A stretch of DNA of 27,204 bases from WQUF01 sp031549885 (GTDB lineage Bacteria; Bacillota; Clostridia; Clostridiales; Clostridiaceae): NCBI GenBank assembly GCA_031549885.1, contig JAVBPD010000007.1, positions 1 to 27,204 on the forward strand, written 5' to 3'. This document shows positions 16,353-23,565 of the stretch, one piece after another. The notes beneath the pieces were generated by a model that saw only the letters and a program-made list of their open reading frames with translations, had not been told where the DNA came from and made no database searches. The first letter of the stretch is position 1; each line of letters starts with the position of its first letter. The translations under genes and the position numbers were made by a program.

Positions 16353-17192
16353 TTATTTTACTGCTCCTGCAGTTACGCCCTTTATAATATATTTTTGTGC
16401 AAAAAGGTAGAATATAATAACTGGTATTATAGTCAGCGTTAGCCCAGCCATAGCTAAATTCCATTGAATTGTAAATTGTCCAAAAAATGATGATGTAGAA
16501 AGCGGAATTGTCCTATTTGCTTTACTGGATAGCACAAGCGACGGAAGTAGAAAATCGTTCCAAATCCATATAACATCTAAAATTATCACTGTCATTGTTA
16601 TGGGTTTTAACATGGGAAATACTATCTTTGAAAATACCCCAAAGGTACTACAACCATCTATTGTAGCAGCTTCCTCCAGCGAAATTGGAATTGATTTTAT
16701 AAAACCATGGTACAAAAATACTGCCATGCTTGCTCCAAAACCAACATACATATAGATGAGGCCACCTAAAGAATCCATCATCTGAATATGCAAATTATCT
16801 CGTATCCATCCCATTTCCTGCATAAGCGGAAGCATAAGGGTTTGAAATGGAATAAGCATCGTAGCAACAAATATAAAAAATATTATATTGCTGATTTTAT
16901 TGTTTTTTCTGACAAGCATCCAAGCTGTCATTGATGCTAATATAACGATAAAAAATATAGAAATCACAGTGATTATAATGGAGTTTTTAAGTGCATTTAA
17001 AAATTCCATCTTTTGCATTGCTTGTTCATAATACTGAAAGTTAAAACTTGAAGGAAGAGCCAAAATATTATTATATAATTCAGCTCTGTTTTTAAACGAA
17101 TTTACAACTATTATATATATTGGAAACAAATATAAAAGGCATAACATTATGACTATAGTATTTATTATTATCTTCTTTACCTTTCCCATCAC
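16353..17192 (-). CDS. Sugar ABC transporter permease (MalG/CUT1 type)
   Basis: Inner-membrane permease with about six hydrophobic segments, 278-279 aa. The ATPase-contact loop is present as EEAATIDGCSTFGVFSKIVFPML (EAA loop, about residues 192-214, core EEAATIDG). It pairs with the upstream permease to form the channel of a CUT1-type sugar importer. The start is ambiguous: GTG at 17192 overlaps the stop of the previous gene as GTGA with a 7-base gap to GGAGG, while ATG at 17189 has a 10-base gap. Either way the two permeases are translationally coupled. No ATPase gene is nearby, so a shared MsmX-type ATPase is likely. Confidence 0.92.
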   Translation of the reverse strand: MMGKVKKIIINTIVIMLCLLYLFPIYIIVVNSFKNRAELYNNILALPSSFNFQYYEQAMQKMEFLNALKNSIIITVISIFFIVILASMTAWMLVRKNNKISNIIFFIFVATMLIPFQTLMLPLMQEMGWIRDNLHIQMMDSLGGLIYMYVGFGASMAVFLYHGFIKSIPISLEEAATIDGCSTFGVFSKIVFPMLKPITMTVIILDVIWIWNDFLLPSLVLSSKANRTIPLSTSSFFGQFTIQWNLAMAGLTLTIIPVIIFYLFAQKYIIKGVTAGAVK

Positions 17193-18061
17193 ATTTCCAC
17201 CTCCCTTTTCTTCGTTACAGATACTTGGAAAAGGGTGATAATTGCAACTATAAATAAAAATATAATTGCTTTTGATTGCCCATATCCATAATGGTTTAGT
17301 TTAAATATTTCGTTATAAATATTCATTGCAAACATTTCAGTTGCATTGCTTGGCCCTCCACCAGTTAAAGAATAATTCACATCAAAAACCTTAAAGCAAT
17401 TTGATAGTGAAAAAAATAAGCAAATTGTAAAAGAAGGCATTATAAGTGGAAATTTTATCCTTAAAAGCGTTCCCCAAAACCCTGCCCCATCAACTTTAGC
17501 AGCTTCTATAATATCATCAGGTATGCTTTGAATTCCTGCTATATATATTATCATAATATAACCTGCCATTTGCCACGTAACTACTACTACCAATCCAATT
17601 AATGCAAATGTTGGGCTTAAAAGCCAATTAAAAAAAATACTGTGAGGCAATTTTTCACCAATATAAGAAAATGCATCTCCTAATATAAATGACCATATAA
17701 AACCTAAAATAAGCCCACCTATTAAATAGGGCATAAATATCATAGTTCTTGCTATATTTCTGACCTTTAATTTTGTTGTAACTATTAACGCAAAAAACAG
17801 TCCAAATATATTTATTGTTATAACAGAAAGCAACGTAAATATTGTGGTTTTAATAGCTGAACTTAAAAACCTTTTATCTGAAAATGCCTTTATAAAATTG
17901 TCTAATCCTACAAATATTTTTGGGTTTAAGGGCAAACCATCCCAGGAAAAAAAGGAATAGCCTATACCTATAAAAAAAGGAATTATTACCACAGTAACAA
18001 ATACAAATACCAGTGGCAGTACAAATATAGCATACCAAAAAGCATTATTTTTTCTTTTCAT
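17189..18061 (-). CDS. Sugar ABC transporter permease (MalF/CUT1 type)
   Basis: Inner-membrane permease of 290 aa with about six hydrophobic segments and the EAA loop near DDIIEAAKVDGAGFWGTLL (core EAAKVDGAG). Near the C-terminus, LTGGGPSNATEMFAMNIYNE is the conserved CUT1 permease segment. I chose the ATG at 18061 because GAAAGGAGG lies 6 bases before it; an upstream in-frame ATG at 18100 would sit in the attenuator hairpin and lacks a site. It forms a heterodimer with the next permease and takes sugar from the lipoprotein encoded upstream. Confidence 0.92.
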   Translation of the reverse strand: MKRKNNAFWYAIFVLPLVFVFVTVVIIPFFIGIGYSFFSWDGLPLNPKIFVGLDNFIKAFSDKRFLSSAIKTTIFTLLSVITINIFGLFFALIVTTKLKVRNIARTMIFMPYLIGGLILGFIWSFILGDAFSYIGEKLPHSIFFNWLLSPTFALIGLVVVVTWQMAGYIMIIYIAGIQSIPDDIIEAAKVDGAGFWGTLLRIKFPLIMPSFTICLFFSLSNCFKVFDVNYSLTGGGPSNATEMFAMNIYNEIFKLNHYGYGQSKAIIFLFIVAIITLFQVSVTKKREVEM

Positions 18062-18085
18062 CTTGCTCCTCCTTTCGATTATAAA

Positions 18086-18117
18086 GAGATCTAACATCAA
18101 GATTGATGTTAGATCTC
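18086..18117 (-). terminator. Attenuator hairpin between binding protein and permease genes
   Basis: A perfect 14-base stem (18086-18099 and 18104-18117) with a 4-base loop, followed on the minus strand by TTTAT. It lies between the lipoprotein stop and the permease ribosome site. Such hairpins commonly leave binding protein in excess over permease. Confidence 0.75.
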
Positions 18118-18129
18118 AATTTAATCACA

Positions 18130-19422
18130 TTATTGTTTTGGCCATGCATCATCTAATTCTTTTAAGAACTCATCTTCAGTCATAGGTGTTGTAAAGAACT
18201 TTTCAGCAACTGGTTTTAAATTAGCATCCACTATACCTGCAGGCCACAATGTCATTGGCCATCCAATTGTCTTACCATCCTTTACATATTTTGAAACATC
18301 ACTTGAAAGTACATCAAGTTTAGCGCTTTCCATAGTCTTTAAAACTGGTATAAATCCAAATTCATCCATTAAGTACTTTTTCCCTGTATCACTAGTATAC
18401 AGCCATTCTAAAAATTCTTTTCCTAATTTTTTCTCATCTTCAGAGGCTTGTGAACTCACACTCCATGCTGTTGGCACGCTTACACAAAGTTTATCATTTG
18501 AAGCTAAGGGAAGCGGCATTAAGCCCATTTCAAAATTTATTGTATAATCTTTAAACATTGAATAACACCAGTTTCCTTGATGTATAGCAGCTGTTTTACC
18601 TGTGGCAAAATCACCACATTCTTTATCATATTTTACCTCTAATGGATTGTAAGAATATTCTCTAATTGCAGACATAAATTTTGCAAATTCTTTAAATTCA
18701 GCAGTGTCTGCCATCTTAACCTCACCCTTATTTAACTTATCAATAAAGCCTTTTGGATCGCTTTGAAGTGCAAAAGGTGTGTTGAGAATATGTCCAATTA
18801 AAAAGTAGCTTTCTTGAGATAATCCAAAACCATTAACTCCATTTGCTTTATTGTCTTGCAACATTTTCACAAATGTATCATAATTATTTACTTTTGAAGT
18901 GTCCATAAGGCTTTTGTTATAAACCATTCCAAATCCTTCTACTGTATAAGGAATTCCAATAACTTTATTATCAATTGTGCTTGCCATTCCCTGTGCAATA
19001 TCGTTTACAAATGATAAATCACTTAAATCCTCTAGATAAGCTTTCATCTGCTCTTGTTCTGCTCCTGGTTGAAGAGAGAAAACTGTTGGTCCTTGTTTGT
19101 TTGCCATTTTATTTTTTAATTGTTGGAAATAATCATCACCAGTAGTACCCCAAACTTCAATTTCTACACCCTTTTCTTTTTTATAGTCTTCTGCCATTTT
19201 TTCAACTTGGTCAGTAATTTCAACTTTTGATTGAAATAAAATAATTTTCTTTAAAGAGGTTCCAGAATCTTGTGTTGTTTCTGTTACACCTGAAGTTGTA
19301 GAAGAAGCAGTTGTATTATCACCACCAGTTCCACTGTTAGGAGTATTAGTGCATCCTACAAATAATGTAGATGCAAGAAAAGTTGTAAGAAGTATAAAAC
19401 CAAACTTTTGACTAATTTTCAT
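18130..19422 (-). CDS. Sugar ABC transporter substrate-binding lipoprotein
   Basis: An extracellular lipoprotein, 430 aa, that captures sugar for the two permeases. The signal peptide (residues 1-23) has Lys at 2 and 6, a hydrophobic core and the lipobox LFVGC, with Cys24 as lipidated residue. A Ser/Thr/Gly-rich linker (about 25-53) tethers it to the membrane. The mature part is of the MalE/extracellular solute-binding family 1 type, including AGIVDANLKPVAEKFFT near the C-terminus. The context with a GH65 phosphorylase suggests an alpha-linked disaccharide or glucoside. Ribosome site AAAGGAG. It is the first gene after a promoter carrying a LacI-type operator, so it should be repressed without sugar. 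Confidence 0.92.
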   Translation of the reverse strand: MKISQKFGFILLTTFLASTLFVGCTNTPNSGTGGDNTTASSTTSGVTETTQDSGTSLKKIILFQSKVEITDQVEKMAEDYKKEKGVEIEVWGTTGDDYFQQLKNKMANKQGPTVFSLQPGAEQEQMKAYLEDLSDLSFVNDIAQGMASTIDNKVIGIPYTVEGFGMVYNKSLMDTSKVNNYDTFVKMLQDNKANGVNGFGLSQESYFLIGHILNTPFALQSDPKGFIDKLNKGEVKMADTAEFKEFAKFMSAIREYSYNPLEVKYDKECGDFATGKTAAIHQGNWCYSMFKDYTINFEMGLMPLPLASNDKLCVSVPTAWSVSSQASEDEKKLGKEFLEWLYTSDTGKKYLMDEFGFIPVLKTMESAKLDVLSSDVSKYVKDGKTIGWPMTLWPAGIVDANLKPVAEKFFTTPMTEDEFLKELDDAWPKQ

Positions 19423-19447
19423 ATATAAAACTCCTTTTGATTATTCT

Positions 19448-19465
19448 TAGTAAATCGTTATACTA
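19448..19465. promoter_or_regulatory. LacI-family operator at the sugar operon promoter
   Basis: The 18-base imperfect palindrome TAGTAAATCGTTATACTA has the central CG typical of LacI-family operators; 7 of 9 base pairs per half match. It lies directly downstream of the -10, over the probable transcription start. The half-site TAGTAAA recurs before the repressor gene. Confidence 0.65.
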
Positions 19466-19469
19466 GTAT

Positions 19470-19496
19470 ATTATAATACTTTTTTTAGCTTGTCAA
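19470..19496 (-). promoter_or_regulatory. Promoter of the sugar transport/GH65 operon
   Basis: On the minus strand, TTGACA (19496-19491) and TATAAT (19475-19470), both perfect, but with only 15 bases between them, which is short for sigma-A. Confidence 0.6.
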
Positions 19497-19515
19497 TATT
19501 TATGTATTCCTTTTC

Positions 19516-19550
19516 AAAAACTCCTATTTTATAAAATTTTAGGAGTTTTT
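19516..19550 (-). terminator. Terminator overlapping the end of the LacI-type gene
   Basis: Eleven-base arms, AAAAACTCCTA-type (19540-19550 and 19516-19526), around an AT-rich loop, ending in TTTTT on the minus strand. The repressor stop codon (19541-19539) lies at the inner end of the upstream arm. It separates repressor transcription from the sugar operon promoter. Confidence 0.75.
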
Positions 19551-20513
19551 ATTTGAAACTGTGCTTCTATATTTAGCGGTTGCTGTAATTATTAAAGGTT
19601 CAACAGTGCCCTTTCCCTTTATATTTTCAATAAGGCACCTTGCAGCTAAATATCCCCTTTCATAATTAGGTATTTTTACAGTTGTAAGATTTGAAGATTC
19701 AGCCAAATCGCAATCATCAAAACCAGTTATGGCAATATCCTCAGGGATTTTTAATCCTGCGTCTTGGAAAGCTTTCATTGCACCAATAGCCATATTGTCG
19801 TTTGCAGAAATTAAAATCTCAGGAAGCTCTTCGCTTAATAAAAATATTTTACCAGCTCTATAGCCGCTTTTTTCCCTGTAATCCCCTGAAAAATAATTTT
19901 TGCTAAGAAACTCTATATTATTTTTCTTTAATGTGTCTAAAAAAGCTTTATACCTTTCTTTATTATCATCTGTATACTCAGGTCCACCTATGAATCCAAA
20001 TTTTCTATACCCTCTATCAATAGCAGTTTGAACTAAGCTGCTCATTGAATCATAATTATTTATTAAAACGCTTTTAATATGTGGATTATCAATAAGTCTA
20101 TCTAAAACAACAATTTTATAATTATCCCTTGCAACTTTTACTATATCTTCATTTTTAACTCTCTCATCTAATATTATGGCTCCACTTGTTAAATTAGATC
20201 TCATATATTTTTCACAGGATTTTTGAGAGCATATAATTAAATCAAATCCGCTATCATTAACGTAATCATTTATGCCCTCTATTATTCTTAAATAAAAGCT
20301 TCTATCAAAATCGCTAAATACAAATAAAATTGTATGGCTTTTGCCTGATTTTAATATTTTTCCAGCTACATTTGGGTAATATTCCATTTCACTGCATATT
20401 TGCAGGATTTTATTTTTCGTCTCTTCTCCAACATTTTTTTTCCCATTTAATACATTAGAAACTGTAGATGCAGAAACTCCAGCTTTTTTTGCAATATCTT
20501 TTATTCCTATCAT
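19539..20513 (-). CDS. LacI/GalR-family transcriptional repressor
   Basis: 324 aa. The N-terminal HTH and hinge are clear: IKDIAKKAGVSASTVSNVLNG (about residues 3-23), then the hinge helix region near 50-60. The rest is a periplasmic-binding-protein-like sensor with the family pattern FGFIGGPEYTDDNKERYKAF and ITGFDDCDLA near 263-272. It should bind the TAGTAAA-type palindromes at the sugar operon promoter and before its own start, and release them on binding a sugar or sugar phosphate. No HPr-dependent CcpA features were checked; the position beside the transporter supports a local regulator. Ribosome site GAGGAA, 5 to 6 bases from the ATG. Confidence 0.92.
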   Translation of the reverse strand: MIGIKDIAKKAGVSASTVSNVLNGKKNVGEETKNKILQICSEMEYYPNVAGKILKSGKSHTILFVFSDFDRSFYLRIIEGINDYVNDSGFDLIICSQKSCEKYMRSNLTSGAIILDERVKNEDIVKVARDNYKIVVLDRLIDNPHIKSVLINNYDSMSSLVQTAIDRGYRKFGFIGGPEYTDDNKERYKAFLDTLKKNNIEFLSKNYFSGDYREKSGYRAGKIFLLSEELPEILISANDNMAIGAMKAFQDAGLKIPEDIAITGFDDCDLAESSNLTTVKIPNYERGYLAARCLIENIKGKGTVEPLIITATAKYRSTVSNKNS

Positions 20514-20532
20514 AATTATTCCTCACATAGTT

Positions 20533-20564
20533 TAGTAAATTTATTTTACTTTATTTTAGTAAAA
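20533..20564. promoter_or_regulatory. Candidate auto-operator of the LacI-type gene
   Basis: Overlapping inverted repeats of the half-site (T)AGTAAA: 20534-20539 with 20545-20550, and TTTTACT (20544-20550) with AGTAAAA (20558-20564). The same half-site is in the sugar operon operator, but the central CG is missing. Confidence 0.4.
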
Positions 20565-20574
20565 TAATCAATAT

Positions 20575-20603
20575 TTTATATAAAATATATTTAATTTTTA
20601 CAA
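20575..20603 (-). promoter_or_regulatory. Promoter of the LacI-type gene
   Basis: TTGTAA (20603-20598), 17 bases, TATAAA (20580-20575) on the minus strand. The -10 lies within a perfect 18-base AT palindrome (20571-20588). Confidence 0.45.
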
Positions 20604-20624
20604 ACTGTTTTTATAGGTTTTAAA

Positions 20625-20653
20625 TTGACCATTTTTTTTGCAAGTGCTATAAT
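20625..20653 (+). promoter_or_regulatory. Promoter of the first methyl-transfer transcription unit
   Basis: TTGACC (20625-20630), 17 bases, TATAAT (20648-20653): a strong sigma-A match about 60 bases before the DUF1638 gene. Confidence 0.75.
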
Positions 20654-20713
20654 CTTTTTAAAACAAGGGGTATTATTTAATTATATTTTTGTTTAAGGGG
20701 ATGATTTTATTCT

Positions 20714-21397
20714 ATGGAAGATAACACAATCATATTAGCATGTAGCACATTGAGGCAAGAATTAGAACTTGTTATGGAAAAAATTTCTTGCAAGTATCCT
20801 GTAGAATGGGTAGATTCAGGACTTCATGTATTTCCTGATAAATTAAAAAAAGAAGTGCATAGAAAACTTTGCGAGCTTGATCCAAAATATACAACTGTTT
20901 TGCTCCTCTTTGGGTTTTGTGGCAATAGCATGGTAGATATAGAGGCTTATAATAGAACTTTGGTTCTTCCACTTGCAGCAGACTGCATTCCTATTTTTTT
21001 AGGCTCTAACAAAGCCCGTGAAGAAGCAGGGATAGATACTTATTTTTACACTTCAGGTTATTTAAATTATGAAGCTAACATGGTTTCAGAGTTTAAACAT
21101 GCTATAGAAAAATATGGCAAAAAAAGAGCAAGTTATTTTATAAGGACAATGATGGCCCATTACAAAAGGTTGGCTGTTATCGACACAGGTGCTTTTGATG
21201 TTGAAGAGGTTATTGATAAAATTAAAGACTTATCCATTGAACTTGATATACCTACTATTGTTTTAGAAGGCAATTTGATTATGATTGAAAATTTATTATC
21301 AAAAAATTGGGACAATGATAGTTTCTTAATAGTAGAACCTGGAAACAAAGTTACTTTTGATGATTCGCTAAGGGTAGGGAAATCTTTAATTTGTTAA
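20714..21397 (+). CDS. DUF1638 family protein
   Basis: 227 aa, soluble, no signal peptide. The N-terminus (IILACSTLRQELE) and the segment LLFGFCGNS (about 64-72), with VLPLAADCIPIFLGS (about 83-97), match what I recall of the DUF1638 family. The family often sits beside corrinoid methyltransferase genes and has no established function. Conserved-looking cysteines at about 10, 70 and 91 could bind a metal or corrinoid, but that is speculation. Ribosome site AAGGGG is 13 bases before the ATG, rather far; an ATG at 20701 is out of frame. First gene of the methyl-transfer region, followed by corrinoid protein 1 after 34 bases. Confidence 0.8.
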   Translation: MEDNTIILACSTLRQELELVMEKISCKYPVEWVDSGLHVFPDKLKKEVHRKLCELDPKYTTVLLLFGFCGNSMVDIEAYNRTLVLPLAADCIPIFLGSNKAREEAGIDTYFYTSGYLNYEANMVSEFKHAIEKYGKKRASYFIRTMMAHYKRLAVIDTGAFDVEEVIDKIKDLSIELDIPTIVLEGNLIMIENLLSKNWDNDSFLIVEPGNKVTFDDSLRVGKSLIC

Positions 21398-21431
21398 TAT
21401 TTCATATTTAGTCAACAATGAGGTGGAACAA

Positions 21432-22085
21432 ATGTATAAAAAAAGTTTATCAAACTTAATTGGAGACTTGTTAGTTGATGAGGCACTAAAAAAGGGAATT
21501 TTAATGTTAAAAAATAACATTGATCCTATTTTGTTTCAAAATGAAATAATGGATGGATTGTCTATTGTAGGAAATAAATATAATGAGGGAGAATGCTTTA
21601 TTGCAGATTTAATGGTAGCAGGGATGATTGCAAGAGACCTTTTTAGCCTTGCTAATAAAAACATAGTTTTAGATAAAATAAATGTAAATGGAAAAGTAGT
21701 TATTGGTACCATTGCTGGTGATATTCATGATGTTGGAAAGAACTTAGTAGTTGATGCATTAACATATAGAGGAGTTGAAGTTATTGACTTAGGTGTAGAT
21801 GTTCCAATTTTAGATTTTGTATATGCTGTAGAAATATATAAACCAGCTATTTTAGCAATAAGCACAATTATGGATAGCACTTTTTCAAATATAAAAGAAT
21901 TAATAACAATATTAAAGAAAAAAGGGCTTTTGAAAAATATGAAATTAGTAGTTGGTGGCGCTGCTGCAGATGAGAGATATGTAAAAATTGAAGATGTAGA
22001 TTTGTTGACTAATGAATATAAAAAGGGTATGAAATATTGCCTCGAAATCCTTACAAAAGACCCATTAGGAGAGAAAAATGAATAA
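21432..22085 (+). CDS. Corrinoid (B12-binding) methyl-carrier protein 1
   Basis: 217 aa, the usual size for methyltransferase corrinoid proteins (MtaC/MtbC/MttC type). The N-terminal helical cap (about 1-85) has DGLSIVGNKYNEGECFIADLM as the usual pre-cap segment. The B12-binding Rossmann domain follows with DIHDVGKN (97-104), in which His99 is the lower cobalt ligand. The other cobalamin-contact segments are STIMDSTF and VGGAAADE. It shuttles the methyl group between two methyltransferases. I chose the ATG at 21432 since GAGGTGG is 5 bases upstream; the GTG at 21423 lies inside that site. The last 8 bases overlap the next gene (GntR), so the two are translationally coupled. Confidence 0.92.
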   Translation: MYKKSLSNLIGDLLVDEALKKGILMLKNNIDPILFQNEIMDGLSIVGNKYNEGECFIADLMVAGMIARDLFSLANKNIVLDKINVNGKVVIGTIAGDIHDVGKNLVVDALTYRGVEVIDLGVDVPILDFVYAVEIYKPAILAISTIMDSTFSNIKELITILKKKGLLKNMKLVVGGAAADERYVKIEDVDLLTNEYKKGMKYCLEILTKDPLGEKNE

Positions 22086-22800
22086 AGTTTTATACCTTTG
22101 CATTATGGATATCATAAAGGAAAGAATTTTAAAGGGAATATTAAAACCAGGTGATATGCTAGATTCTGAAAATTCATTAATGAAAGAATTTTCCGTTAGC
22201 CGTATGACTATAAGAAAGAGCTTATCGCTTCTTTCAACTGAAGGCTATATATATTCAGTGCCAGGAAAAGGCAACTTTGTTTGTGAGCCAGAAATAAACC
22301 TTTTTCAATTGCGCTTTAACAAATATGATAATTTTACTGTGCCTATAGATGGGATCAACCTTTTATCTGTGAATGTGGTTAAAGCTGACAGCATAATCAG
22401 CAAAAAATTAGCAATTAAAGAAAATGACACAATTTTAAGCGCTGCAAGAGTTTTATTTTCTGGCCATGTTAAAGTTGCACTAGAAAAGATTTACTTTATT
22501 TATATACCTAATAGGCCTGTCATTGAAGATCAATTAAGATTTGCAAACCATTTAAAAAGCCTTGAACAAAGCTTAGCTTTTGCGCTGAGAAAAAACATAA
22601 GAATCACTGGTGAAAGGATAGATTCATCAACAGCTTTGCTTTTAGATTGTAATACAAATGACACTTTGTTTTGCATAGAAGAAGAGCTTATAAACTGTGA
22701 GTTAAATATGGTTTTTTCATATACAAAGATTTATATTAAGCCAGAATTTCTCATACTTACAGCAAATACATCAAAAGAAGAAAAAGTTAAAAAAATATGA
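22078..22800 (+). CDS. GntR-family regulator with UTRA sensor domain
   Basis: 240 aa. The N-terminal winged HTH is clear: DIIKERILKGILKPGDML, then SENSLMKEFSVSRMTIRKSL and the wing PGKGNFV (ending near residue 64). The C-terminal part (about 85-235) has the layout of a UTRA/chorismate-lyase-like ligand domain: LSAARVLFSGHVKVALEKIYF, then the FCIEEE segment. Such regulators bind small metabolites, so it may sense the methyl donor or product. Its start overlaps corrinoid protein 1 by 8 bases. It lies between two transcription units of the methyl-transfer region, with a palindrome near the second promoter as candidate target. Confidence 0.88.
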   Translation: MNKVLYLCIMDIIKERILKGILKPGDMLDSENSLMKEFSVSRMTIRKSLSLLSTEGYIYSVPGKGNFVCEPEINLFQLRFNKYDNFTVPIDGINLLSVNVVKADSIISKKLAIKENDTILSAARVLFSGHVKVALEKIYFIYIPNRPVIEDQLRFANHLKSLEQSLAFALRKNIRITGERIDSSTALLLDCNTNDTLFCIEEELINCELNMVFSYTKIYIKPEFLILTANTSKEEKVKKI

Positions 22801-22827
22801 TAAGCCATTTAAACCTTATCATTTTTT
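22797..22827 (+). terminator. Terminator at the end of the GntR-type gene
   Basis: An 8-base stem, ATGATAAG (22797-22804) and CTTATCAT (22815-22822), 10-base loop, then a T-run to 22827. The gene's TGA stop is inside the first arm. Confidence 0.75.
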
Positions 22828-22847
22828 AATTACTATAAAAAGATTGC

Positions 22848-22896
22848 TTGACTTTATATAATTTAAGAAATATCATTATTATAACATGTATATACA
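22848..22896 (+). promoter_or_regulatory. Promoter of the second methyl-transfer unit with palindromic operator
   Basis: TTGACT (22848-22853), 17 bases, TATCAT (22871-22876). The perfect palindrome TGTATATACA (22887-22896) follows just past the expected transcription start, a position suited to a repressor such as the GntR-type protein encoded immediately upstream. Confidence 0.6.
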
Positions 22897-22945
22897 GGTA
22901 CGTATTATGTAATCTAAATTATTAATTTTATTAGGAGGTATGGCT

Positions 22946-23563
22946 ATGAGTAAAGTAAAAGATCTGTTGCTTGAACTTGATGATGAGAGGATACTTGATG
23001 AAGTGAGAAGTGAGATTGACAATGGTGTGTCTCCTGAGGATATATTACTACAATGTCAAGAAGGTATGGTAGCCATTGGCGATGAATTTGATAAGAAAAA
23101 TCTGTTTGTTTCTGACCTTATGATGGCTGGTGCAATATTTGAATCCGTAAGTGAAATACTGCTTCCACTTTTGAAAAAAGGTGAAAGTGAGAAAAAAGGC
23201 GTGAAGGTTGTAATTGGAACAGTAAAAAATGACATTCATGATATTGGAAAAGATATTGTCTCTAATATGTTAATAGCTTCTGGGTTTGATGTAATCGATT
23301 TAGGCGTAGATGTTTCTCCCGAAGATTTTGTAAAAGCTTTAGTAGATAATGATGCAAAGATCTTAGCAATGTCTTGCCTTTTAGTTTCCTGTTATGATTC
23401 TATACTTGCAACAGTGAAGGCATTAGAAGATGCTGGTATTCGTGATAAGATAAAAGTTATAATAGGAGGCGGCCCTGTTGACGAACATGTAGTTAAATAT
23501 TCTAAAGCAGATGCTTTTGGTGAAGGTCCACAAGATGCTATTAAGTTTTGTGAGGAGGCTTAA
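22946..23563 (+). CDS. Corrinoid (B12-binding) methyl-carrier protein 2
   Basis: 205 aa, same architecture as corrinoid protein 1: helical cap (about 1-85, with GMVAIGDEFDKKNLFVSDLMMAG-type segment, core FVSDLMMAG) and B12 domain with DIHDIGKD (96-103), cobalt ligand His98. Both share VIDLGVDV, but differ at most other positions, so this is not a recent duplicate. I chose the ATG at 22946 as AGGAGG lies 7 bases before it; the ATG at 22940 is only 1 base from that site. It heads its own transcription unit, directly followed by a UroD-type methyltransferase gene after 2 bases, so it is the likely partner of that enzyme. Confidence 0.92.
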   Translation: MSKVKDLLLELDDERILDEVRSEIDNGVSPEDILLQCQEGMVAIGDEFDKKNLFVSDLMMAGAIFESVSEILLPLLKKGESEKKGVKVVIGTVKNDIHDIGKDIVSNMLIASGFDVIDLGVDVSPEDFVKALVDNDAKILAMSCLLVSCYDSILATVKALEDAGIRDKIKVIIGGGPVDEHVVKYSKADAFGEGPQDAIKFCEEA

Positions 23564-23565
23564 AC

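Noticed and set aside
20571..20588. Perfect 18-base AT palindrome as a specific operator
   Set aside because: Made only of A and T in an AT-rich promoter, so chance is a sufficient explanation.
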